Shown one piece after another: positions 1 through 5,376 of a stretch of DNA of 5,376 nt. The translations under genes were made by a program, and so were the position numbers. The stretch is from Chloroflexota bacterium (GTDB lineage Bacteria > Chloroflexota > Limnocylindria > QHBO01). Numbering within the stretch: the first letter of the stretch is position 1; every line of letters begins with the position of its first letter. The notes beneath the pieces are model-generated. The model had not been told where the DNA came from, did not search any database, and was given only the letters and a program-made list of their open reading frames with translations. The stretch spans positions 1-5,376 of the forward strand of contig JADLBB010000027.1 of NCBI GenBank assembly GCA_020848055.1. The letters are read 5' to 3'.

Positions 1-1283
1 GCGCTGCCGTGCGCCAGGCGGTAGCCGGACGCGATCTCGAGCGCATGGCCGATGGTGTGGCCCAGGTTGAGCGTTCGTCGCTCGCCGGCCTCGAACGGGT
101 CGCGGGCGCAGACATCGAGCTTCAGGCGCGCGCTGCGCTCGATGATCGCGTAGCGGGTGGCTTCGTCGTGTCGCAGGGAGGCGGCGCCCCGGGACTCCAG
201 CAGCGACCACAGCCCCGGGTCACCGATGAGCGCCGACTTGATCGATTCGGCCATGCCCTCGCGCCGATGGCGGAGGGGCAGGCTGCGCAGGGCGACCACG
301 TCAGAGATTATCTCCACCGGCGGCCAGAAGGCGCCTGCGGAGTTCTTCGCGGCACGCAGGTCGATCGCCACCTTGCCGCCGATGGCGCTGTCGGCCTGGG
401 CCAGCCACGTGGTGGGCACCTGCACCAGCGGCAACCCGCGCGCGAACAGCGCCGCGGCGGTGCCGGCCAGGTCGCCGATCGTTCCGCCGCCGATGGCGAC
501 CAGGGTGGTCCCGCGCTCCACTCGCTGCCCGGCCAGCCACTCGAGGATCTCTCCCAGCCGATGAAGCCGCTTGGCCCCCTCGCCACCCGCGATCGCCAGG
601 CAAGGCGCGTTCGCCAGGATGGGCGGGCCAGCATGTGCCAAGCGACGGTCGATGATCACCACCCCGTCCAGCACCGGTGTCTCGAGGTCCAGGCCCATGA
701 CGACGCGCGTGCGAGGCGGGCCGACAGGGTGGTGACGATCGATCTCGGCGTCGAACAGGCGTCGCGAGATGGGAGTCTGGCGTTCCACCATGGCGGCCAG
801 CTCGCCGACGAGCGCCTGGGGATCGGCGGTGGCATCCAACCGGTAGTCCGCGGCGCGATAGAAGGGCAGCCTGGCGGCGAGCATGGCCTCGAGCGTCGCG
901 GAGCGGTACGGCCTTGCCAGCGGGCGTTCGACGCCGTCGGCCTCCAGTCGCCCGACCAGCACTTCGGCTGGTACGTCGAGCCACGCGACGGTGCCGTGGT
1001 GCCAGAGCGTCCAGCGATTCAGCGGATCCAGCACGGCGCCACCGCCGGTGGCGATGATGGCCCCGTGATGCGCGCATGCCTCGGAGATGGCATCGGCCTC
1101 GAACTGGCGGAATTCGGCCTCTCCGCCCCGTCGCAGGTGCTCGTGTGGTGGAAGGCCGGTGCGGGCCTCGATGAGCGCATCGGTGTCGATCAGCCGGCGG
1201 CCGAGCCGTTCGGCCACGAGCCGTCCAAGCGTGGTCTTGCCGCTGCCGGAGGCGCCGACCAGGACCAGGCCGCGCTCAGGCAT
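1..1283 (-). CDS. aroKB: Bifunctional shikimate kinase / 3-dehydroquinate synthase; 3' end outside window
   Basis: My manual translation of the minus strand from the ATG at 1283 gives 427 codons without a stop to the left edge. The N-terminal domain (about 1-165) is shikimate kinase, which phosphorylates shikimate with ATP: Walker A GASGSGKTT (10-18), DTD (33-35), GGEAEFR (53-59), ATGGG (78-82), ERPLA (119-123) and the RLPFYRAAD end motif (138-146). After a linker (about 166-190), the second domain is 3-dehydroquinate synthase, which cyclises DAHP using NAD and a divalent metal: GGEGAK (233-238), AIGGGTIGDLAG (263-274), VPTTWLAQADSAIGGK (289-304), AAKNSAGAF, GMAESIKSALIGD (343-355), LNLGHTIGHALE (405-416) and AHG. 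Expected metal ligands E346, H409 and H425 are present. The DHQ synthase part before GGEGAK is roughly 25 residues shorter than in E. coli. HGS stands where HGE is usual. Comparable fusions are known, for example in Thermotoga maritima. The ATG overlaps the aroE stop by 8 nt. The remaining DHQ synthase C-terminal domain lies beyond position 1. Confidence 0.95.
   Translation of the reverse strand, partial: MPERGLVLVGASGSGKTTLGRLVAERLGRRLIDTDALIEARTGLPPHEHLRRGGEAEFRQFEADAISEACAHHGAIIATGGGAVLDPLNRWTLWHHGTVAWLDVPAEVLVGRLEADGVERPLARPYRSATLEAMLAARLPFYRAADYRLDATADPQALVGELAAMVERQTPISRRLFDAEIDRHHPVGPPRTRVVMGLDLETPVLDGVVIIDRRLAHAGPPILANAPCLAIAGGEGAKRLHRLGEILEWLAGQRVERGTTLVAIGGGTIGDLAGTAAALFARGLPLVQVPTTWLAQADSAIGGKVAIDLRAAKNSAGAFWPPVEIISDVVALRSLPLRHRREGMAESIKSALIGDPGLWSLLESRGAASLRHDEATRYAIIERSARLKLDVCARDPFEAGERRTLNLGHTIGHALEIASGYRLAHGS
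1276..1283 (-). other. 8-nt start/stop overlap, aroE to aroKB
   Basis: The minus strand reads ATGCCTGA: ATG (1283-1281) opens aroKB and TGA (1278-1276) closes aroE in another frame. Only a weak GAG four bases before the ATG is visible as a possible ribosome binding element. Confidence 0.85.
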
Positions 1284-2040
1284 CGATCTCGGGGCCGAGC
1301 TCGGTGCGCAGAGCGTTGCGCATCGCCTCGAGAGGGGCGCGCTGCCCGGTCCACAGTTCCAGGCTGGCGGCCGCCTGGGCCAGCAGCATGCCGGCACCGC
1401 CGCGCGCGACGGCGCCCGCGGCGCGGGCCTCGCGCACCAGGCGTGTCGGGCTGGGGCGGTAGACCAGGTCGAAGACGGCCAGCCCGGCCCGGAGCAGGTC
1501 GGCCCGGACTGGCGATTCAATGGAACCGGTGCCGATCGGCGTGGCGTTGACCAGCAGGTCGGCATCGGCCAGCGCGTCGGCGAGCGAGCTCCAGTGCGCG
1601 CGGTCCACGGTGGCGACCGCCGTTCCTGCCGCGCGGAGCACCGCCCGGACGGCCCGTGCGGCGCCGCCGTCGCCGAGTACCACGGCACGCGCATACGAGC
1701 CCATCTCGCCGAGTTGGGTTGCGAGCGCCATGACATCGGTGTTGTGTGCGACGAGGCGGCCGTCGCGCGCCACGATCGTGTTGGCTGCGCCGAGGTCGCG
1801 CACCTCGGGCGCCACCCGGTCCACGTGGGCGCAGACCGCCACCTTGTGCGGCCTGGTCACGTTGGCGCCCAGCCGGTCGGGCGCGCGCAGCGCGGCGACC
1901 GCACCGGCCAGGCCAGCGGCGTCCACGTCGGCGAGCTCGTAGCGGGCGTCGAGGCCGAGCGCGGCGAAGGCCGCGGCGTGCATGGCCGGCGACGCGGAGT
2001 AGCCGATGTCGTGGCCCAGCAGCACGACGAGCCCGCTCAC
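1276..2040 (-). CDS. aroE: Shikimate dehydrogenase (GTG start)
   Basis: Shikimate dehydrogenase reduces 3-dehydroshikimate to shikimate, normally with NADPH. The 254-residue product is slightly short for the family but complete. The substrate-binding domain carries YSASPAMH (14-21), GANVTRPHK with catalytic Lys66, GAANTIV with Asn87, and HNTD with Asp102, numbering close to E. coli K65, N86 and D102. The nucleotide domain begins with VVLGDGGAARA (120-130). LVNATPIG, FDLVYRPSPT and the GAGMLLAQA block with its conserved Gln close the protein. After the second strand of the Rossmann fold, the usual NRTxxR/K patch that holds the NADP 2'-phosphate reads DRAHWS (146-151), so cofactor preference may differ. 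The GTG at 2040 is chosen because it overlaps the aroC stop as GTGA and gives a normal short N-terminus. No Shine-Dalgarno is visible, so initiation probably depends on aroC translation. Upstream in-frame sequence overlaps aroC and is not coding. Confidence 0.95.
   Translation of the reverse strand: MSGLVVLLGHDIGYSASPAMHAAAFAALGLDARYELADVDAAGLAGAVAALRAPDRLGANVTRPHKVAVCAHVDRVAPEVRDLGAANTIVARDGRLVAHNTDVMALATQLGEMGSYARAVVLGDGGAARAVRAVLRAAGTAVATVDRAHWSSLADALADADLLVNATPIGTGSIESPVRADLLRAGLAVFDLVYRPSPTRLVREARAAGAVARGGAGMLLAQAAASLELWTGQRAPLEAMRNALRTELGPEIDA
2037..2040 (-). other. GTGA start/stop overlap, aroC to aroE
   Basis: GTG (2040-2038) starts aroE and TGA (2039-2037) ends aroC. The 20 bases before the GTG contain no purine-rich ribosome binding site, so this start probably relies on ribosomes finishing aroC. 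The overlap decides the start: it gives the short N-terminus expected before the YSASP motif. Confidence 0.8.
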
Positions 2041-3242
2041 TTGAGGCCAGGACGTGGACGGCGGCCGGTTCGATGCCGGCGGCGCGAAACCGCCGCCCGG
2101 AGGTCGGACATGGCATCGCCGCCGAAAGAGGTCAGCAGCTGGTCGGCCAGCACCAGGGCCACCATGGCCTCGCCCACGATCGCCGCGCGCGCCAGGACCG
2201 AGGTGTCGCTGCGCTCGATGTGCGCGCGCCCGGATTCGCCGGTCGTCATGTCCACGCTCGGCAGCGGAGAGCGCAGGGTGGACACCGGCTTCTGCGCCGC
2301 GCGCACCACGATCGGCTCGCCGTTGCTGATGCCGCCCTCGATGCCGCCAGCGCGGTTGCTGACCCGCCCCCAGCCCTGCGCATCCGGGTCGATCACGTCG
2401 TGGACCGTGCTGCCCGGCCGCTCTACGACGCCGAAGCCCAGCCCCAGTTCCACGCCCTTGACTCCGGGGATGGCCATCACCGCGCCGGCCAGAAGTCCGT
2501 CGAGCCGGGTGTCCCACTCGGCCGAAGAGCCCAGGCCGATCGGCACGCCCTCGGCCACGATCACGTACGAGCCGCCGATCGAGTCGCCGGCCTGTCGGGC
2601 GGCGTCGATGGCGGTGAGCATGCGCGCCTCAGCTTCCGGATCCGGGCAGCGAACCGGCGTCGGCGAGCGCAGGTCGCGCGCCAGCCAGTCGGCCGGGATG
2701 CGGGTCATCGGGTCGTCGACATCGGGAAAGGCGCGCACTGGCCCGAGCTGGTCGATGAAGCTCCAGATGCGCACGCCGCACGCCGCCAGCAGCTGGCGGG
2801 CCACGGATCCCGCCACGACACGCACGGTGGTCGAGCGCGCCGAGGCGCGCTCGAGGACGTCGCGCACGTCGGCGGTGTCGTACTTGAGCGCCCCGGCCAG
2901 GTCGATGTGGCCGGGACGGGCCCGCGTGATCGGCTTCGGGCGCCGCTCTGCAGGGATCGGCTCGATCGACATCCGATCGGTCCAGTTGACCCAGTCGCGG
3001 TTGTCGACTGCGAAGCCAATGGGCCCACCCAGCGTGCGGCCGTAGCGGATGCCGGCTGTCCAGCGCACCCGGTCGCGCTCGATCAGCATGCGGCGCCCGC
3101 TGCCGTAGCCGTGCTGGCGCCGCGCCAGGTCGCGGTCGACGATGCGGGTCGAGACGCGCAGGCCCGCCGGCAGTCCCTCGAGCACCCCGACGAGGCCCGG
3201 GCCGTGCGACTCGCCGGCGGTGAGCAGACGCAGGCGCCTCAT
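2037..3242 (-). CDS. aroC: Chorismate synthase
   Basis: Chorismate synthase removes phosphate from EPSP to give chorismate, using reduced FMN, in the last common step of the pathway. The 401-residue protein begins MRRLRLLTAGESHG, with catalytic His13. It continues with RRQHGYGSGRRM (41-52), RPGHIDLAGALKY (109-121, catalytic His112), RASAR (132-136), then GVPIGLGS, EWDTRLDG, the RVSNRAGGIEGGISNGEP block, KPVSTL, and ERSDTSVL near the C-terminus. This is a complete set of family signatures at near-usual length. Departures: the usual Glu after RASAR is Ser137, and the usual Ala in RPGHAD is Ile113. The last 15 or so residues are an Arg-rich tail beyond the conserved fold. The ATG at 3242 overlaps the aroA stop as ATGA, and an AGGGA eight bases upstream could act as a ribosome binding site. 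The frame stays open upstream to about 3821 but that part is an out-of-frame reading of aroA. Confidence 0.97.
   Translation of the reverse strand: MRRLRLLTAGESHGPGLVGVLEGLPAGLRVSTRIVDRDLARRQHGYGSGRRMLIERDRVRWTAGIRYGRTLGGPIGFAVDNRDWVNWTDRMSIEPIPAERRPKPITRARPGHIDLAGALKYDTADVRDVLERASARSTTVRVVAGSVARQLLAACGVRIWSFIDQLGPVRAFPDVDDPMTRIPADWLARDLRSPTPVRCPDPEAEARMLTAIDAARQAGDSIGGSYVIVAEGVPIGLGSSAEWDTRLDGLLAGAVMAIPGVKGVELGLGFGVVERPGSTVHDVIDPDAQGWGRVSNRAGGIEGGISNGEPIVVRAAQKPVSTLRSPLPSVDMTTGESGRAHIERSDTSVLARAAIVGEAMVALVLADQLLTSFGGDAMSDLRAAVSRRRHRTGRRPRPGLK
3239..3242 (-). other. ATGA start/stop overlap, aroA to aroC
   Basis: ATG (3242-3240) starts aroC and TGA (3241-3239) ends aroA. An AGGGA on the minus strand at 3251-3255, eight bases before the ATG and inside the end of aroA, is the only well-spaced Shine-Dalgarno-like sequence among the four junctions. 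Confidence 0.85.
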
Positions 3243-4549
3243 GCGGCCGTTCCCTGCACGAGCGCCAGGTCGTCCCAGAAGTCGCGATAGCTTATCGACA
3301 CGCAGGCCGGGTCGTCCAATTCGATGCCCTGCGCCACGCCGGCGAGCGCGGCGATGGCGAACGCGATCGCGATTCGATGGTCGCCCTCGGTGCTGATCCG
3401 TGCCGCGCGCGGCGCTCCCGGGCTCACCCGCCAGCCATCGGGCAGCTCGTCGACCGATGCGCCGATCGCGCGCAGCCCGGCGACGGTGGTCGCGACGCGG
3501 TCCGATTCCTTGACGCGCAGCTCGCCGGCACCGCGAACCTCGGAGGTTCCATCGGCCGCCGCCATTGCGACGGCCACCAGCGGCAGCTCGTCGATGAGTC
3601 CAGGAGCCTCGTCCGCGGGGACCTCGACTGCGTGCAGTCGCGTGCCGCCCCGGGCCCGGATGTCGCCAACCGGCTCCCCCGCGATCGTCGAGCGCACGAC
3701 GATCTCGATATCGGCGCCCATCCGGCGCAGAAGGCCGATCAGCGCCGTGCGGGTCGGGTTCAGGCCGACGCCGACCAGCGCCAGGTCCGCGTGCGGATGG
3801 ATGGCCGCGGCCACCAGCCACGGAGCGGCGGCCGAGACGTCGCCGGGGACGCGGAGCGACAGCGGTCGGGGTCGCGCCGGACCGTCGAGCGTGGTGACGA
3901 GTCCCTCGCGTCGCACCCCGACGCCGGCTGCGGCGAGCATCCGCTCGGTGTGGTCACGGGTCTCGCCGGGCGCAACTACCCGGGTCGTGCCGTCCGCCGC
4001 CAGGCCGGCCAGCGCGGCACAGCCGACCAGCTGGGCGCTGGCGACCGGCAGCCGATGCTCGACCGCTGCCAGCGGTTGGCGCCCGCGGACGGTGATCGGG
4101 GCTCGACCGTCGGTCGTCGTGACCACGGCGCCGGTCGCCCGCAACAACGTCGCCACCCGTTCCATCGGGCGGCGACGCAGGGAGGCGTCGCCGTCGAGGG
4201 TGACTTCCAGCGGCAGGCCGGCCAGCGCACCGGCCAGCAGGCGCATGGTCGTGCCGGAATTACCGCAGTCCACGACCGCGTTGCGGTCGGGCCGTCCGGA
4301 GACGCTGAAGCGCGCGTGCCGACCATCGGGCCCAGTCTCGGCTTCCACCGCCACGCCGATGGCGCGCAGGCAGGCGATCGTGCTGAGGACGTCTTCCCCT
4401 GGAGAGCGCATCTCGAGCATGGCGGGCCCGCCGGCCAGCGCGTTGACGATGAGCGCGCGGTGGCCGATCGACTTGTCCGCGGGCAACTCGAGGCTTCCGC
4501 GCAGCCGCGTCGCCGGGCCGACCATCGCGGTCGGCGCAAGGTAGGTCAT
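3239..4549 (-). CDS. aroA: 3-phosphoshikimate 1-carboxyvinyltransferase (EPSP synthase)
   Basis: EPSP synthase transfers the enolpyruvyl group of PEP to shikimate 3-phosphate, the sixth step of the pathway, in the cytoplasm. The 436-residue product has a usual family length. Expected active-site residues are present: K26, S27 and R31 in DKSIGHR; the GNSGTTMRLL loop at 96-105; R127 in LRRRPM; Q173 in ASAQ; the RDHTE block at 198-202; D320 in IDELPL; K347, E348 and R351 in RVKESDR; and R392 in GDHR. GNSGTT.RL, RDHTE and NPTR resemble the class II (Bacillus/CP4-like) enzymes more than the E. coli class. Some usual class II positions differ: ADKS instead of GDKS, SAQLV instead of SAQxK, and SYRDF instead of S(F/Y)PxF near the C-terminus. 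The ATG at 4549 is chosen because it forms an ATGA overlap with the upstream stop; Met9 is a possible alternative. No good Shine-Dalgarno is visible at normal spacing, which fits coupling to upstream translation. An open frame continues upstream of the ATG but only overlaps the DAHP synthase gene. Confidence 0.97.
   Translation of the reverse strand: MTYLAPTAMVGPATRLRGSLELPADKSIGHRALIVNALAGGPAMLEMRSPGEDVLSTIACLRAIGVAVEAETGPDGRHARFSVSGRPDRNAVVDCGNSGTTMRLLAGALAGLPLEVTLDGDASLRRRPMERVATLLRATGAVVTTTDGRAPITVRGRQPLAAVEHRLPVASAQLVGCAALAGLAADGTTRVVAPGETRDHTERMLAAAGVGVRREGLVTTLDGPARPRPLSLRVPGDVSAAAPWLVAAAIHPHADLALVGVGLNPTRTALIGLLRRMGADIEIVVRSTIAGEPVGDIRARGGTRLHAVEVPADEAPGLIDELPLVAVAMAAADGTSEVRGAGELRVKESDRVATTVAGLRAIGASVDELPDGWRVSPGAPRAARISTEGDHRIAIAFAIAALAGVAQGIELDDPACVSISYRDFWDDLALVQGTAA
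4546..4549 (-). other. ATGA start/stop overlap, DAHP synthase-mutase to aroA
   Basis: The minus strand reads ATGA here: ATG (4549-4547) opens aroA and TGA (4548-4546) closes the upstream gene. The nearest purine-rich run resembling a Shine-Dalgarno (GAGGGG, minus strand, about 4570-4575) is 20 bases from the ATG, too far to be a normal site. This suggests termination-reinitiation coupling, which is an inference. Confidence 0.85.
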
Positions 4550-5376
4550 CGGCCGCCGCCCGCCGCCAACCCCTCGGTGCCCGATGCCACCGTGGAGCGG
4601 GCGTGCCGGCGCTGGACGGAGCGTGAGGCGCGCAGGACCGCATCGAACACCGACGTCAGTTCGGCCGGGGTCATGGGTCCGGCGACCGTCGCGGCCCGCT
4701 CCAGCAGCGACCGCTCGCGCCGGACATCGTGGCCGTGGAACGCGGGATCGCGCTGTCGCTGAACGTCGAGCGCGACGCCCGCGCGCTCCTGCAGCAGCCC
4801 GGCCAGCCTTGCGTCGAGATCGTCGATGCGCCCACGGAGCTCGGCGATCCCGGCTGCGGAGGGCGTTTCCGCCCCGTCCGGAGTCGCGGTGACCGCCTCG
4901 TGGTGACCGTTGGCACGCACGAACTGCAGGCGTCGCAACTCGTCCATCAGCGCGCCGAACTCCTCGAAGTCCAGGCTCTGGTCGCCATCGGAGCGCGCGC
5001 TGGGCGGGTCGGGGTGAACCTCGATCAGCAGTCCGTCGGCACCGACCGCGGCGCCGGCCAGCGCCATCGGTCCGACCAGCGCCCGCGCGCCGGTCCCGTG
5101 CGACGGGTCCACCATGATCGGCAGATGCGTCCGCTGTCGCAGGACCGGAACCGCCGACAGGTCGAGCGTGTTGCGGGTGGCCGTCTCGAAGGTGCGGATG
5201 CCCCGTTCGCAAAGGATGACGTTCGGGTTGCCGGCAGCAAGGACGTACTCGGCGGCCAGCAGCCACTCGTCGATGGTCGAGGACAGGCCGCGCTTGAGCA
5301 GCACCGGCCGCCGGCTCTGCCCGACGGCCCGCAGCAGCGCGAAGTTCTGCATGTTGCGAGCGCCGACCTGCAGGAC
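4546..5376 (-). CDS. DAHP synthase (type I-beta) with C-terminal chorismate mutase domain; 5' end outside window
   Basis: This is the C-terminal 276 residues of a bifunctional enzyme. The DAHP synthase part condenses phosphoenolpyruvate with erythrose 4-phosphate, the entry step of the shikimate pathway. The AroQ-type chorismate mutase part converts chorismate to prephenate. The frame is open to the right edge, so the start is missing. The visible barrel half (residues 1-150 of the fragment) carries VLQVGARNMQNF, LLKRG, CERGIRTFE, DPSHGTG and EVHPDP..A.SDG. Expected metal ligands are H93, E119 and D130; the Cys ligand would lie upstream. A linker (about 151-176) precedes the mutase helices (about 177-257). 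By alignment from memory to E. coli mutase, R11, R28, D48, R51, E52, S84 and Q88 match R181, R198, D217, R220, E221, S251 and Q255, but K39 is R209. A Gly-rich tail of about 20 residues follows. In the Prevotella and Porphyromonas relatives with this domain order, the mutase also mediates prephenate feedback. The stop overlaps the aroA start. The family is certain; mutase activity is likely but unproven. Confidence 0.95.
   Translation of the reverse strand, partial: VLQVGARNMQNFALLRAVGQSRRPVLLKRGLSSTIDEWLLAAEYVLAAGNPNVILCERGIRTFETATRNTLDLSAVPVLRQRTHLPIMVDPSHGTGARALVGPMALAGAAVGADGLLIEVHPDPPSARSDGDQSLDFEEFGALMDELRRLQFVRANGHHEAVTATPDGAETPSAAGIAELRGRIDDLDARLAGLLQERAGVALDVQRQRDPAFHGHDVRRERSLLERAATVAGPMTPAELTSVFDAVLRASRSVQRRHARSTVASGTEGLAAGGGR

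Noticed and set aside
1295..1304. 10-bp palindrome CCGAGCTCGG just upstream of the aroKB start, inside aroE.
   Set aside because: A self-complementary 10-mer is easily explained by GC-rich codons in the aroE C-terminus, and there is no second copy nearby to suggest an operator.
2041..2517. Upstream extension of aroE to an ATG at 2517.
   Set aside because: It lies entirely within aroC in another frame and would add about 159 residues with no homology signal. The GTG at 2040 gives the expected N-terminus.
3535..3549. Perfect 6-bp inverted repeat with a 3-nt loop (GAACCT/AGGTTC).
   Set aside because: It is short, not followed by a T-run on either strand, and lies inside the conserved part of aroA. 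It is not convincing as a terminator or regulatory hairpin.
9..4762. Long plus-strand open frames, for example 9-1550, 1087-3045, 1746-3290, 3324-4544 and 3377-4762.
   Set aside because: They lie wholly antisense to genes with full sets of family motifs. Their translations are Arg/Gly/Ala/Pro-rich and low in recognisable motifs. Stop-free antisense frames of this size are expected at about 70% G+C.
3243..5266. N-terminally extended versions of aroA (from 5266) and aroC (from 3821) in the same frame as the real genes.
   Set aside because: The extensions overlap other well-supported genes in a different frame and contain no family sequence. The ATGA-overlap starts give normal protein lengths.
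1..5376. Possible tRNA, CRISPR array, insertion sequence or other mobile or defence element.
   Set aside because: The window is fully occupied by five overlapping biosynthetic genes. I saw no direct repeat array, transposase motif or RNA gene signature on either strand.

Overview
The window is one tightly packed, high-GC stretch (about 70% G+C by eye) of a shikimate/aromatic amino acid biosynthesis operon. Every gene lies on the minus strand, so transcription runs from the right edge (5376) to the left edge (1). In that order the genes are: the 3' part of a DAHP synthase fused to a C-terminal chorismate mutase (partial, 4546-5376), aroA/EPSP synthase (3239-4549), aroC/chorismate synthase (2037-3242), aroE/shikimate dehydrogenase (1276-2040), and a shikimate kinase / 3-dehydroquinate synthase fusion, aroKB (1-1283, running off the left edge).

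Together these five genes encode seven activities. They cover every step from DAHP formation to chorismate except dehydroquinate dehydratase, plus the first step beyond chorismate (to prephenate). The missing dehydratase (aroQ or aroD) may lie outside the window, most plausibly downstream of aroKB. There is no intergenic DNA. The three upstream junctions are 4-nt start/stop overlaps (ATGA, ATGA, GTGA) and the fourth is an 8-nt overlap (ATGCCTGA). This points to one polycistronic message with translational coupling. I see no internal promoter or terminator; those would be outside the window.

The organism is a high-GC bacterium. An AroK-AroB fusion is known from Thermotoga maritima, and DAHP synthases with a C-terminal chorismate mutase are known from Porphyromonas and Prevotella. 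The GC content excludes those groups as close relatives. A high-GC Chloroflexota-like or other uncultivated soil or aquatic lineage is my guess from gene architecture alone and is weakly held.

This is core metabolism, not an undescribed system. What deserves a second look is at the level of residues and architecture: a Lys-to-Arg change at the catalytic lysine position of the chorismate mutase domain, loss of the NADP-binding NRT motif in AroE, a short N-terminal part in the dehydroquinate synthase domain, and several departures from consensus in EPSP synthase and chorismate synthase.
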